A stretch of DNA of 64,000 nucleotides from VBAS01 sp963773465 (GTDB taxonomy: Bacteria; Bacteroidota; Bacteroidia; Chitinophagales; Chitinophagaceae). The notes under the pieces are model-generated. The model was not told where the DNA came from. It saw only the letters and a list, made by a program, of their open reading frames with translations, and ran no database searches. Numbering within the stretch: the first letter of the stretch is position 1; every line of letters starts with the position of its first letter. The stretch spans positions 806,001-870,000 of the forward strand of contig CAVZBF010000002.1 in NCBI GenBank assembly GCA_963773465.1. Reading direction: 5' to 3'. Shown here in pieces: positions 27,520 to 35,737 of this stretch. A program made the position numbers and the translations under genes.

Positions 27520-28838
27520 GGAATATCTATTGCAGGTGAAACAAAAACACCTGAGGCATTTGAATTCAATGGACTGTCTGCTCCATCCACCTGTATCCTT
27601 ACAAGATAGCTGGCATTTTTTACCCCACTCACCACTATACTTATATTCTCAATCGGAACCGGGGGACTGCCAAATTGATCTGAGTCCATTTGAAAACTAT
27701 AAGATTTTGAAATGCCTGAAGTGATCTCATTTAGCAGAAGAATAACTTTTTGCCCAGGCTCTACTTTTGGATCTGCCTTCAATTTAATAGTACCTGATAC
27801 AAGACCACTTCCTGATACATCTACATCTTCAATAGGTTGAATATTAGTAATACGAGGTGATATTGTAAATATTTCCGTCTTTGATGTTACTCCTTTATGT
27901 GCAACCGGCGGACTTCCCATCAATGACGGATGGATGATCTGTACTTCTTGCTTGCCGGCTTTTAAGTTAGCAAGCTTAAACCCAATTTGTGATTCTTCAA
28001 TTGTAAGTTCACTTGCCGCACCTGTTACTTCTTCTCCATTTACCGTTACCTGTACCAACTCATTTGTCAAATATTTTCCTTGCAGTATTAAGCGATAGCC
28101 ATTAAATATTTTTTGATTGATAACTATCGGCAGACCCGCCGCAGATTGAGATGCAATTGTCTCGATCAGGGGAACACGGAAAGGAGCAACATATATCTTT
28201 CTTGCTTTAACGGGCAATGACGCTGTAGGAGGTTTCTCACTTTCGATAAGAACTACTGTTACTTTATAGGCAGCAGTAGGTCTGTATTTTGTTCCAAATG
28301 CAGCCCATAATTTTGAAATATCTTCAGCGCTTAATGATTCCGGTGTGATCTTTATCATTTCAGCCTGCTCTGCAAGCCTTGATGTAGAAAGCAATCTTAA
28401 CGAACTGATCAAACCTTCTCCTGCATCTGAAGGCGGTGCTAACGACTTGGCAATTGATTCTCGGTCTAACACAGGATTTTCATGTAACAACTGCATGCCA
28501 TAACCTAGTAAAATATCTGTATGCAGCTCTGCAGAACCATAAGCAGTAAGTAAATAATGAAGATCTATTGCTAATGGCGGGCTCGCTATTCTTTCACCAC
28601 GGCTATTGAATGCGGGCTGGTCAACATTTCGCCATCCCAGGTTATAAGTAACCTGGTACATAAATAAATTCAGTTGGCTTGATTCATTACCATTAGGAGG
28701 TATAACACGATCCGGCGGGAATGCTGTTACTGTTACAGTTTCGCCCACAGCTCCCGTTACATCATGATCTATCAAACCATTGTTCAGCAAGTCCTTTAAA
28801 ACATATGTAACAGATGCAATACGAAGCGATGTACTCAT
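27516..28838 (-). CDS. DUF4255 tail-terminator protein (Afp16/Pvc16 type)
   Basis: A 440-aa protein. Residues about 5-185 are the DUF4255/Pvc16 N-terminal domain: IASVTYVLKDLLNNGL at 7-22, then LNLFMYQVTYNLGWRN near 56-71 and PLAIDLHYLLTAYGS near 87-101. The rest carries TIG/Ig-like beta units (YRLILQGKYLTNELVQVTVN). In Afp, Afp16 caps the distal end of tube and sheath and sets assembly. Overlaps of 4 bp on both sides tie it to the 254-aa gene and the ATPase. The beta-rich C-terminal extension is longer than the minimal cap. Confidence 0.9.
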   Translation of the reverse strand: MSTSLRIASVTYVLKDLLNNGLIDHDVTGAVGETVTVTAFPPDRVIPPNGNESSQLNLFMYQVTYNLGWRNVDQPAFNSRGERIASPPLAIDLHYLLTAYGSAELHTDILLGYGMQLLHENPVLDRESIAKSLAPPSDAGEGLISSLRLLSTSRLAEQAEMIKITPESLSAEDISKLWAAFGTKYRPTAAYKVTVVLIESEKPPTASLPVKARKIYVAPFRVPLIETIASQSAAGLPIVINQKIFNGYRLILQGKYLTNELVQVTVNGEEVTGAASELTIEESQIGFKLANLKAGKQEVQIIHPSLMGSPPVAHKGVTSKTEIFTISPRITNIQPIEDVDVSGSGLVSGTIKLKADPKVEPGQKVILLLNEITSGISKSYSFQMDSDQFGSPPVPIENISIVVSGVKNASYLVRIQVDGADSPLNSNASGVFVSPAIDIP

Positions 28839-29599
28839 TGCCTGCTATTTCTCTTTTGTAAATATTCGTCTAATGTGAGCCTGGGTTTTTGCGGCGAACT
28901 ATCTTTCACTTTTACACCATTCGATACCGGCACAGCCCTCACTTCAATTCTGCCGATGGATACTTTTATAACAGGTGTTTTATTACTCTGGGCATGTTCA
29001 TGTAAATCAGGATGGCCGATCTCTTCACTTTTTATGGAGTATTGTTCTGGTCTTAGCAGTAAAATTTGGGACTTATCAACTTGACCTCTTTGCCTTTCTT
29101 TTTCCAATTGCCGGTCAAGAAAGCCAGGCTGCACTGCATTATCACCAATATTGGAAGCAGAAGGCACTTTTTGTTCATTACGTGTTGTTGTTTCTACCTG
29201 GAAACTTAACGGGTTTCCATTGCTGATACCAGAAGGCTGAATGAAAGTATTAACAATAGTGTTGTTCTCCTGTTGCTGCATGTTTGACGAAATCTCGTTA
29301 TCAACTGGGTTGACACCTGCCTCTTTTTGCTTTTCAATTGGAGAATAGCCCGTATTCTCATCTTTGCTTAACTGATCTTTGTAATAATTTTTATCGAAGA
29401 ACCTTAAGTCGGTGTTTTTCAAAGAGGGTATATTATTAATTTCATTTGAAACCGGAGAAGTCGCATCTTTTATTGTTGATTCACCAAGTTGATTCGATAG
29501 ATCAGGAAAAGCAGGTTCAAACCTTCCGGGCAAACGCGGAGATATGATGTTGGTTGCACCCGAGAAACGGTCAACTAATGAATTAATAAAACCTGTCAT
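28835..29599 (-). CDS. Disordered 254-aa eCIS-linked protein
   Basis: I recognise no domain. The protein is polar and Asn/Gln/Ser/Pro-rich for most of its length (for example NPVDNEISSNMQQQENNTIV), with little predicted structure. A short beta-like segment near 210-225 (TPVIKVSIGRIEVRAVPV) precedes a charged tail (RLTLDEYLQKRNSRQ). It overlaps its neighbours by 4 bp each side, between the zinc-ribbon gp26-like gene and the terminator gene. The IxVxIGRIEVR pattern is also seen in small eCIS proteins at this position in other loci, from memory. A linker, chaperone or unconventional ruler are all possible. Confidence 0.7.
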   Translation of the reverse strand: MTGFINSLVDRFSGATNIISPRLPGRFEPAFPDLSNQLGESTIKDATSPVSNEINNIPSLKNTDLRFFDKNYYKDQLSKDENTGYSPIEKQKEAGVNPVDNEISSNMQQQENNTIVNTFIQPSGISNGNPLSFQVETTTRNEQKVPSASNIGDNAVQPGFLDRQLEKERQRGQVDKSQILLLRPEQYSIKSEEIGHPDLHEHAQSNKTPVIKVSIGRIEVRAVPVSNGVKVKDSSPQKPRLTLDEYLQKRNSRQ

Positions 29600-30321
29600 C
29601 TGCCGATCATTTGAATATACAATTGCCTTCTGTAAGCACTCATTGCTAAAATATCTTTTTCAGACCAGCCAAAAGTTCTTGCAAGCAAATAAACTTCGTG
29701 CAGCATACGCTTTGCCCAACTGCCGATTTCCGCCCAGAAAAAACTTACGATGTCGAATACAGCACTCCATTGATGAGAACATAAAGGGCAACTCAAATTA
29801 ATATTGATGTTAGCTTGCGGATCTTCCTTTGCCATTCGCTCATTGACTGCCATCAATACATCTTCATCAAGATCATTAGCGGTGCATTCACCGTTATTAA
29901 CTTCCAATATGCAGCTTCCAAGAACTGTCTTTGCGGTTGCTGTATTCGACATAGCTTTCAACACGTCAAAACTATCAGGCAATCTGAACCGGATATGAAA
30001 CAGGTCTTTTTCAATCTCGAATGTTCTTATTGAAAGGTCTGAAGGAATTGATTGCAGGTATAGTTCATTTGTATCGCTTTCCCACTCCACCACCTCATTA
30101 CAATGCGGGCATTTGGTCATGTTGTGAAGTTTCGAACCAAATGTCCATTCACGTAATTGCAATAGCATCGCATCTCTGTCGCCAATACTGAGATGACCAA
30201 GTTGTTTGGGATCGTCAACCGGACATGCTTTGGCTAAAAGACCTATTGTCTTTTCAACCATGCTTTGACGCAACCCTTTTTCCCAAACATCTAATAATTC
30301 AGATGGAGTTAAAGGTTTCAA
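29596..30321 (-). CDS. Zinc-ribbon gp26-like baseplate protein, TTG start
   Basis: A 241-aa protein resembling the T4-type baseplate (gp26-like) proteins of eCIS loci: LTPSELLDVWEKGLRQ near 4-19 and GDRDAMLLQLREWTFGSKLH near 47-66. C71/C74 (KCPHC) and C178/C181 (SCPLC) can make a four-cysteine zinc site. The start is TTG at 30319-30321. It lies in the same frame as the tube gene, with TAA and two sense codons between them, and no ATG is available nearby. Expected role: early baseplate assembly. The end overlaps the next gene by 4 bp. Confidence 0.8.
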   Translation of the reverse strand: MKPLTPSELLDVWEKGLRQSMVEKTIGLLAKACPVDDPKQLGHLSIGDRDAMLLQLREWTFGSKLHNMTKCPHCNEVVEWESDTNELYLQSIPSDLSIRTFEIEKDLFHIRFRLPDSFDVLKAMSNTATAKTVLGSCILEVNNGECTANDLDEDVLMAVNERMAKEDPQANININLSCPLCSHQWSAVFDIVSFFWAEIGSWAKRMLHEVYLLARTFGWSEKDILAMSAYRRQLYIQMIGR

Positions 30322-30327
30322 AAACGA

Positions 30328-30852
30328 TTATTGTGGTTCGGTGAATGTGGGCTCAGCAGGTTCAACGACTTCATAATCTCTTTCCCATCCTTCATTCTCT
30401 AATTTAATATGCTGAATAGCTACTGCATTTGCATTTGCATCAAGATCGGGCATTGCCTGGAATTCTGAAACCCAACAGCGATAAAGTTTATAAGCAATTA
30501 CTTTCTGTCCGGCTTCATTATATAATTCTATAATGATATCCTTGCGGAAATCCTTTAACGATACTTCGAGTCCAAGTCCGGAACCAAAATTCCAAACCTT
30601 GTTTGCCCATTTTTCAAACTCCTGGTCATGAGTGACACCCCGTTCCAGGGTCACTGCTTCAAATTCAGTACGACCGGGTGATTTCCTGCTGCTGCTTGGA
30701 TCTCCGCCGTGGCGATGCTTAACAACCTCAGTAGTTTTTTTAAGTCCTCCTACTTTACTTACCCCGGCTACATATTTACCATCCCACTTTACACGAAACT
30801 TAAAATTTTTGTATGGATCGAAGCGTGTTGCATTAACTGTAAATTCTGCCAT
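30328..30852 (-). CDS. Inner tube protein (gp19-like, Afp1/5 type)
   Basis: A 174-aa tube subunit with the family pattern: FKFRVKWDGKYVAGVSKVGG near 18-37, then RHGGDPSSSRKSPGRTEFEA near 47-66 and LERGVTHDQEFEKWANKVWN near 70-90. Hexamers of this protein stack to form the lumen that carries effectors. Only one tube gene is present, whereas Afp has two. It begins 18 bp after the sheath gene and should be the most abundant product with it. The C-terminal tail (VEPAEPTFTEPQ) is a short acidic/Pro extension. Confidence 0.95.
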   Translation of the reverse strand: MAEFTVNATRFDPYKNFKFRVKWDGKYVAGVSKVGGLKKTTEVVKHRHGGDPSSSRKSPGRTEFEAVTLERGVTHDQEFEKWANKVWNFGSGLGLEVSLKDFRKDIIIELYNEAGQKVIAYKLYRCWVSEFQAMPDLDANANAVAIQHIKLENEGWERDYEVVEPAEPTFTEPQ

Positions 30853-30870
30853 AGTATGATAGTTTTGAAT

Positions 30871-32502
30871 TTATGATTCGATTTGACCGGCGAGTTGCTG
30901 AATTTTAATGATCACAAATTCAGCTGGCTTTAATGGTGCAAAGCCAACGAGGATATTTACAATGCCGGAATTAATATCATTTTGAGTTGTAGTTTCTTTA
31001 TCACATTTTACCAAATAAGCTTCTCTCGGTGTTCTGCCCTGGAACGCTCCCTGCCTGAATAAATTATGCATGAATGCTCCTACATTTAATCTTATCTGTG
31101 CCCACAATGGTTCATCATTTGGTTCAAACACCACCCATTGGGTACCTCTGAAAAGACTTTCTTCAATATATAATGCTGTACGACGAACTGGGATATATTT
31201 CCATTCATCAGCATGTTGATCAGCCCCACGCATAGTACGGGATCCCCAAATTATACGACCTGTAAGAGGAAACGATCGGAGGCAGTTTATACCCAAACGA
31301 TTCAATTGTCCATTTTCAAGATCATTCAGATTTATTTGCAATGCAGCAACTCCGCTTAATGCTGCATCATTTCCTGCAGGCGCCTTCCATACTCCGCGGT
31401 TTGTATCAGTTTTAGCCATCACTCCTGCTATTGCCCCGCTTGGAACAAATGTATCAAGCTGATTATCTCTTAAAGGATCGCTTTTTTGAATCAAAGGATA
31501 AAACAACGCCGCATTACGGGCATTTGTGCCCGTTACAAGTAATGAGCTGAGATTATTGATTGGATTTGATACGGCCCCTGATACTGAGCTTCCCCATTCA
31601 ATAGGTGAATCAACAATTAGCATTGCTCTTTTTTCAACACAGAGTTCAACGGCTTTTGCATAGGTCGAAGGCGAAGTGTTGGCGCCTCTTACCGGAGGAG
31701 GAATGCACAAGAGATTAAACAGGTCAGATTTTCTTAAAGCATAGATACCGGTCTTAGTGCCTTGCTCTCCTTCAAACTCTGTAAATGTCAATAATTCTCC
31801 ATCCAAGCCACCAATACCCTGGATAGTGGGATTGCCATTAGTATCAACACCAGTTACCGCCGGAATTTCATTAGGAATATCCCATGATCCATCTGACTGT
31901 TTTCTGATATTGATCCTGTCGGATCTTTGTTCCAGCAAACGAGGTAAAAATCTGATATTGTTTACATCTAAAGAAACATTCAGATACTCTTCCACTTTTG
32001 TGAAGATGTTTTGATTTTTTTCATACACAAGAAGATTAAAAGTTGTTTGTGCAGGTGGAGGTGATGCTGGAGGAAGCGTTGGATCTTGCGTGTTATAATT
32101 TACTGAAACAAACAAGCTGTTACCCCAGGTACCCGGGCTGTTTGCAAATAAACCTAATTGCTCACCGGTAGGACTGCCTGAGCCCGGCAACGTGAGTGTT
32201 GCAATACCATCGTCAGGCGGACTGCTGCTGGTATCTCTTCTATAAACACGAACAATGATCGCCATGCTTCCGCCATTCTGATAGAAATCCTGTACTGCAT
32301 AGCTCATCGTGCTGTCTACCCATAGTCCTCCGAAAAGGCGTTCATAATCACCAAAGCTTGTTATGGTAACGGGTTCATCTACGTCCCCTTTTAATGCTCT
32401 GCCTATAAAAGCAGTGATAGAAGTAGCTACTCCTGTTATTGTACGAACACCACTGGGTATCTCTTCAATATAAACACCCGGGTAGGTTGGTTGTACTGGC
32501 AT
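30871..32502 (-). CDS. Contractile sheath protein (Afp2-4 type)
   Basis: A 543-aa sheath subunit. It opens with QPTYPGVYIEEIPSGVRTIT (residues 4-23), which is nearly diagnostic, followed by TSITAFIGRALKGDVDEPV. It ends with the conserved C-terminal arm: WVVFEPNDEPLWAQIRLNVG near 455-474, FMHNLFRQGAFQGRTPREAY, and GIVNILVGFAPLKPAEFVII. The C-terminal and N-terminal arms link subunits so that contraction drives the tube. One sheath gene is found, where Afp has three. It is the first structural gene, 89 bp after the NusG-like gene. Confidence 0.96.
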   Translation of the reverse strand: MPVQPTYPGVYIEEIPSGVRTITGVATSITAFIGRALKGDVDEPVTITSFGDYERLFGGLWVDSTMSYAVQDFYQNGGSMAIIVRVYRRDTSSSPPDDGIATLTLPGSGSPTGEQLGLFANSPGTWGNSLFVSVNYNTQDPTLPPASPPPAQTTFNLLVYEKNQNIFTKVEEYLNVSLDVNNIRFLPRLLEQRSDRINIRKQSDGSWDIPNEIPAVTGVDTNGNPTIQGIGGLDGELLTFTEFEGEQGTKTGIYALRKSDLFNLLCIPPPVRGANTSPSTYAKAVELCVEKRAMLIVDSPIEWGSSVSGAVSNPINNLSSLLVTGTNARNAALFYPLIQKSDPLRDNQLDTFVPSGAIAGVMAKTDTNRGVWKAPAGNDAALSGVAALQINLNDLENGQLNRLGINCLRSFPLTGRIIWGSRTMRGADQHADEWKYIPVRRTALYIEESLFRGTQWVVFEPNDEPLWAQIRLNVGAFMHNLFRQGAFQGRTPREAYLVKCDKETTTQNDINSGIVNILVGFAPLKPAEFVIIKIQQLAGQIES

Positions 32503-32591
32503 ATAATTTATATTTTAAATTGAAAAATGTTTACAAAACTATCAACGACCAGGAAAAGAATATTAATGCAGGGAAATTTATGAAATAAATT

Positions 32592-33119
32592 TCAATAACA
32601 ACTAATTGAACAGGCTGGCATTATATATTGAGAAGGGACGTCAACCAAAATATTTCGATGTAATAATTCAATTCTTACAAGCACCTTATTTTTACCTAAA
32701 TATTTTACGAGCTCGCATTTATTGCCAATCAATGGGCCTTCATTAATAACAACATTCTCGCCGGGTGGTATCATTTCAGAACAAACTTCTAATTGAATAT
32801 TCGAATTCGCAATCAGGCATTTCAGTTTATCAATCACCTCGTCCTTTATAATTGCAATTTGATTTGCTTCTCTCACATAATATAAGATCCCGTGGATATC
32901 AAGGCTATTAAAATAGTTTTTAAGATCGTCAAGTTTTACAAACACGTATGAAGGCAACAAGGGTTCATCGACATATTTTCGTCTGTCAGACCATACTCTT
33001 AATTTTTTTACAAGTGGTAAAAAAAACTCGATCCCGATAGCCTTAAGAGAACTCGCAGTCTTTTTTTCGTGACGTGGCTTTGTATAAATTACATACCATC
33101 CTTTCTTAAACTGTTGCAT
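32592..33119 (-). CDS. NusG-paralog antiterminator (UpxY/RfaH-like)
   Basis: A 175-aa protein. Residues 5-100 are the NusG N-terminal domain: KGWYVIYTKPRHEKKTASSL at 6-25, then EPLLPSYVFVKLDDL near 52-66. Residues about 115-168 form a KOW-type domain (PPGENVVINEGPLIGNKCEL). Housekeeping NusG is encoded with ribosomal genes, so this is a specialised paralog like Bacteroides UpxY or RfaH/LoaP, which act on one long operon. It lies 89 bp ahead of the sheath gene on the same strand, at the head of the 29-kb train. That it lets RNA polymerase finish the eCIS operon is a strong inference. Confidence 0.9.
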   Translation of the reverse strand: MQQFKKGWYVIYTKPRHEKKTASSLKAIGIEFFLPLVKKLRVWSDRRKYVDEPLLPSYVFVKLDDLKNYFNSLDIHGILYYVREANQIAIIKDEVIDKLKCLIANSNIQLEVCSEMIPPGENVVINEGPLIGNKCELVKYLGKNKVLVRIELLHRNILVDVPSQYIMPACSISCY

Positions 33120-33195
33120 CTTTCAGAGATTTTATGGAAAATTCTAAGTGGCAGAACAGCAATCTGTGTTCAAAAGTCAATAGCTATCGCTGATC

Positions 33196-33216
33196 TAAGC
33201 CACACAATGTGGCTTA
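33196..33216 (-). promoter_or_regulatory. Perfect 9-bp hairpin in the leader of the NusG-like gene
   Basis: A 9-bp perfect inverted repeat with a 3-nt loop (taagccaca-caa-tgtggctta on the plus strand) lies 77 bp before the antiterminator's ATG. No U-run follows in the gene's direction, so it is not a standard terminator. It may be an operator or an RNA leader element. The function is a guess. Confidence 0.45.
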
Positions 33217-33595
33217 AATTAAAAACAATTGAAGGCGCAGATTAATAAACCTTGCTAAATAATACAGACCAGTTTCTATTAACACCAGGATAATGGAAAA
33301 CAAGTGAAGGATAGCATCTATTCGGTAAAGAATAAATTCCTGACTCGTTCTACTAAATCATTGCCGAAAGCATAACCATTGAAATAGGTGGGGATTATAA
33401 ATGGAAATTTAAGTTCTCAATATTATTACAATAAATAAAAATAAATTATGCACAAAAAATTAAGAATAGACTGTTAATAAACCATTCATGAACGAAATTT
33501 ATAATTCTACGTGTTAAACCTTGTTGAAAGAAATCCTGAATGTTTTAAACGCTTCCGCCATACTTGCAATACGTTGCTTTTGGTATATCAATTGG

Positions 33596-33709
33596 AGTCA
33601 CCCCGATTCGAACGCCTGTCTTTGTGAACACTTATAAACTATTGAAAGACGAATTAATAAATTCTCATTTGATGATAAACAATTTTATATGTCTCTGAAT
33701 CTGCACCAA
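33596..33709 (-). repeat. Degenerate tRNA 3'-end-like repeat, left copy (possible att scar)
   Basis: On the reverse strand it reads GCGTTCGAATCGGGGTGACTCC, like a tRNA T-arm and acceptor end but with a broken T stem. A further 80 bp away it has TTCAGAGACAT. Site 52911-53020 has the same two blocks at nearly the same spacing (84 and 81 bp), plus a TTTCAAT.rTTTATA block between. No full tRNA can be folded. Confidence 0.55.
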
Positions 33710-33807
33710 TAATTAAGGTGCATGTTGTAGCAACCATTCGAAAGTATGAGTTGAATTAGTAATTAAAGTTTTGAAAAGAAAACAGATACCTTCCACAGCT
33801 TCTTATT

Positions 33808-35724
33808 TCAACCTTCAATAAAACCTTTAAATTTAATTATTTCGATCTTTTGAATTAAATTCTTTGCAAATTTTGCACTCCCATCTTTTGTACTTGTTGG
33901 CAAAATAGTTGCCATCCTGGCAAATCCTTTAGCCGCTGCATCGTCTTCAAATCCAAAATGGATGGTTCCCGGTTTTTGATGAATACAAACAGTATCTAAG
34001 GAGCCATCAAAAAGGCAGATCAATAAATTAGCAGCTAACTTGTCTTTTCGATACGGAAACGAGTGACTGGTTAGTTGATTGTAGATATTCATATCGGGCC
34101 AGCCGGCTACGGCAGCAGAATGTAAAAGTAATCCCGAACGGGCACCAGTAATTGGTTTCAGGAAATCAAACCTGTTGTATAGTTTTTTATCAAACTCTTG
34201 TTCTGCTTTCGAAACTCTCCCAATGCTGAAGGCTCCATCAACAAGATATTTTAACCAGGTAAGGTCAACATTAAAAAACCTGATTGATTCAAACGGTGTA
34301 AGGGATGCATCAGGCACGAGGTAATTAAATGGTATTGCCTTCAGGTCGTTAACAATTCCACTTAAATTTTCCATGTCATTGAACCACGACTTCACTATTG
34401 CGGGTGCTGTATGGTCAGCATCGGAAATTGCTATTTTGCTTTTCAGTGCCTGGTAGCAACTTCTTTTCCATTTGTATAAAGCAACAGAAAAATTTTTATT
34501 CTGCAACGCCAGCATTTTACCAAGCTCCCATGCAGATGCGTATGTAACATTCAGTTTTTTAGTATCACTAAAATAACTAAGCGCCTCATCCGAATGAAGA
34601 AGAGTAATGATTGAATTATCTGTTACCGGATCAGCAACTGGCGTCAACGGGCTCCTGTATACAGCTTCAATTGCCTTGCCCGATCTTAATATATATGGGA
34701 TGTTCACAAAGCCTTGCTTTGAAAGTTCATCTTCTGCATTTGGTCGTAAAGTGCCGGGAGTACGGTTAAGATGTTTTAAAATATCAGGCAAATGCCCGAT
34801 CCGAAACGCTTTGATAAGATCGCTCCTGAAAGGGGTTATGTCTATTGAAGGGTTAGCAGCAGCCGCCTGTTTTTGAATTCCGGCTACCAGGTCGCTATCA
34901 TTAAAATATTCTGAACCTTTAATAGCTAGTAACACATCTTTCAGATCGTTTGAGAATTGAGAGTTCCTGATCACCTCTTCTGACAAGATGAAGTGATCAA
35001 TACAGAAAAACTCCCAGCTCTTTAGCGTTGCGATAGCCAGGTTGCCATTCTTATCTGTTTTGCCGGTAAATGCTCCTGAGTCATAACAATTCTCCAGTGA
35101 AACTAAATGAACTATATTTTTTTTATCTAAAGCCGGCAACCTGTTACAAACAACAACAGCTTTTTCTTCGTCACCGGTTTTTCTGACGTGTGCCAGGTAA
35201 GGAAGTTCAATTATGGTTGGTAAAATTTTATCTTTAAACAAGTTGGGCTTTGATGCAATGATGGAGATCAGTTCATCTTTTTCATTTGCTGTTGAAACTG
35301 ATTCCGTAAAAGTTTTAGTTGAAGTATCACTTTCCCAATCTGACCTTTTGAAATGCAAAATCGAAACTTTAGTTGCATCATCATTAAAATCGCCGATCTC
35401 ATCTTCATTAAAGATGATCAGTGCAAGCCAGGGAATATCCTTCTGATTTAGTTTGGCCTCTCGTTCCCATGGAAGGGTGCTCCTGTTCAAAATAATATGA
35501 GGGAACAACAATGAAAAATCTCCCATCCCTCCTGCCGGTGGAAATACTGAATCAATCTTCAAGGGATCGATGCTATACTTTTCTCCTTCCACCTTGAATT
35601 CAATTTCGGGTGATGGCGCGGTTAATGAATTACCCTGCACAACCAGTGTTTGTGATATTTTTATTTTATAATCACCCGAATCTAGTGCGGGTCTGTGGCT
35701 ATCTAATAATATCGTATCTGCCAT
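33808..35724 (-). CDS. Unrecognised 638-aa protein, last gene of the giant block
   Basis: I do not recognise the family. The protein has a beta-rich front (GDYKIKISQTLVVQGNSLTA near 17-36) and PAGGMGDFSLLFPHIILNRS near 63-82. DIPWLALIIFNEDEIGDF follows. The middle is helical, and a late segment FGFEDDAAAKGFARMATIL sits near 600. There is no signal peptide, membrane segment or catalytic motif. It begins 13 bp after the DUF6603-like gene and is the last of five co-directional genes, 688 bp before the antiterminator gene. The build (a front that begins like a coat or scaffold protein, no export signal) would suit a cytoplasmic structural or cargo-handling role; this is speculative. Confidence 0.7.
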   Translation of the reverse strand: MADTILLDSHRPALDSGDYKIKISQTLVVQGNSLTAPSPEIEFKVEGEKYSIDPLKIDSVFPPAGGMGDFSLLFPHIILNRSTLPWEREAKLNQKDIPWLALIIFNEDEIGDFNDDATKVSILHFKRSDWESDTSTKTFTESVSTANEKDELISIIASKPNLFKDKILPTIIELPYLAHVRKTGDEEKAVVVCNRLPALDKKNIVHLVSLENCYDSGAFTGKTDKNGNLAIATLKSWEFFCIDHFILSEEVIRNSQFSNDLKDVLLAIKGSEYFNDSDLVAGIQKQAAAANPSIDITPFRSDLIKAFRIGHLPDILKHLNRTPGTLRPNAEDELSKQGFVNIPYILRSGKAIEAVYRSPLTPVADPVTDNSIITLLHSDEALSYFSDTKKLNVTYASAWELGKMLALQNKNFSVALYKWKRSCYQALKSKIAISDADHTAPAIVKSWFNDMENLSGIVNDLKAIPFNYLVPDASLTPFESIRFFNVDLTWLKYLVDGAFSIGRVSKAEQEFDKKLYNRFDFLKPITGARSGLLLHSAAVAGWPDMNIYNQLTSHSFPYRKDKLAANLLICLFDGSLDTVCIHQKPGTIHFGFEDDAAAKGFARMATILPTSTKDGSAKFAKNLIQKIEIIKFKGFIEG

Positions 35725-35737
35725 TGCTTTGATTTAA

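Larger units (their letters stand above)
33120..33807. other. Intergenic region between the giant-gene block and the eCIS train
   Basis: 688 bp without a credible gene. It holds the hairpin at 33196-33216 close to the NusG-like gene and a tRNA-T-arm-like repeat at 33596-33709. The promoter for the eCIS train is expected in the left half. I found no convincing Bacteroidota TAnnTTTG box. Confidence 0.6.

Noticed and set aside
33196..33216. Rho-independent terminator
   Set aside because: The stem is perfect but no U-run follows on the minus strand, and the A/T tail on the other side does not serve any gene.
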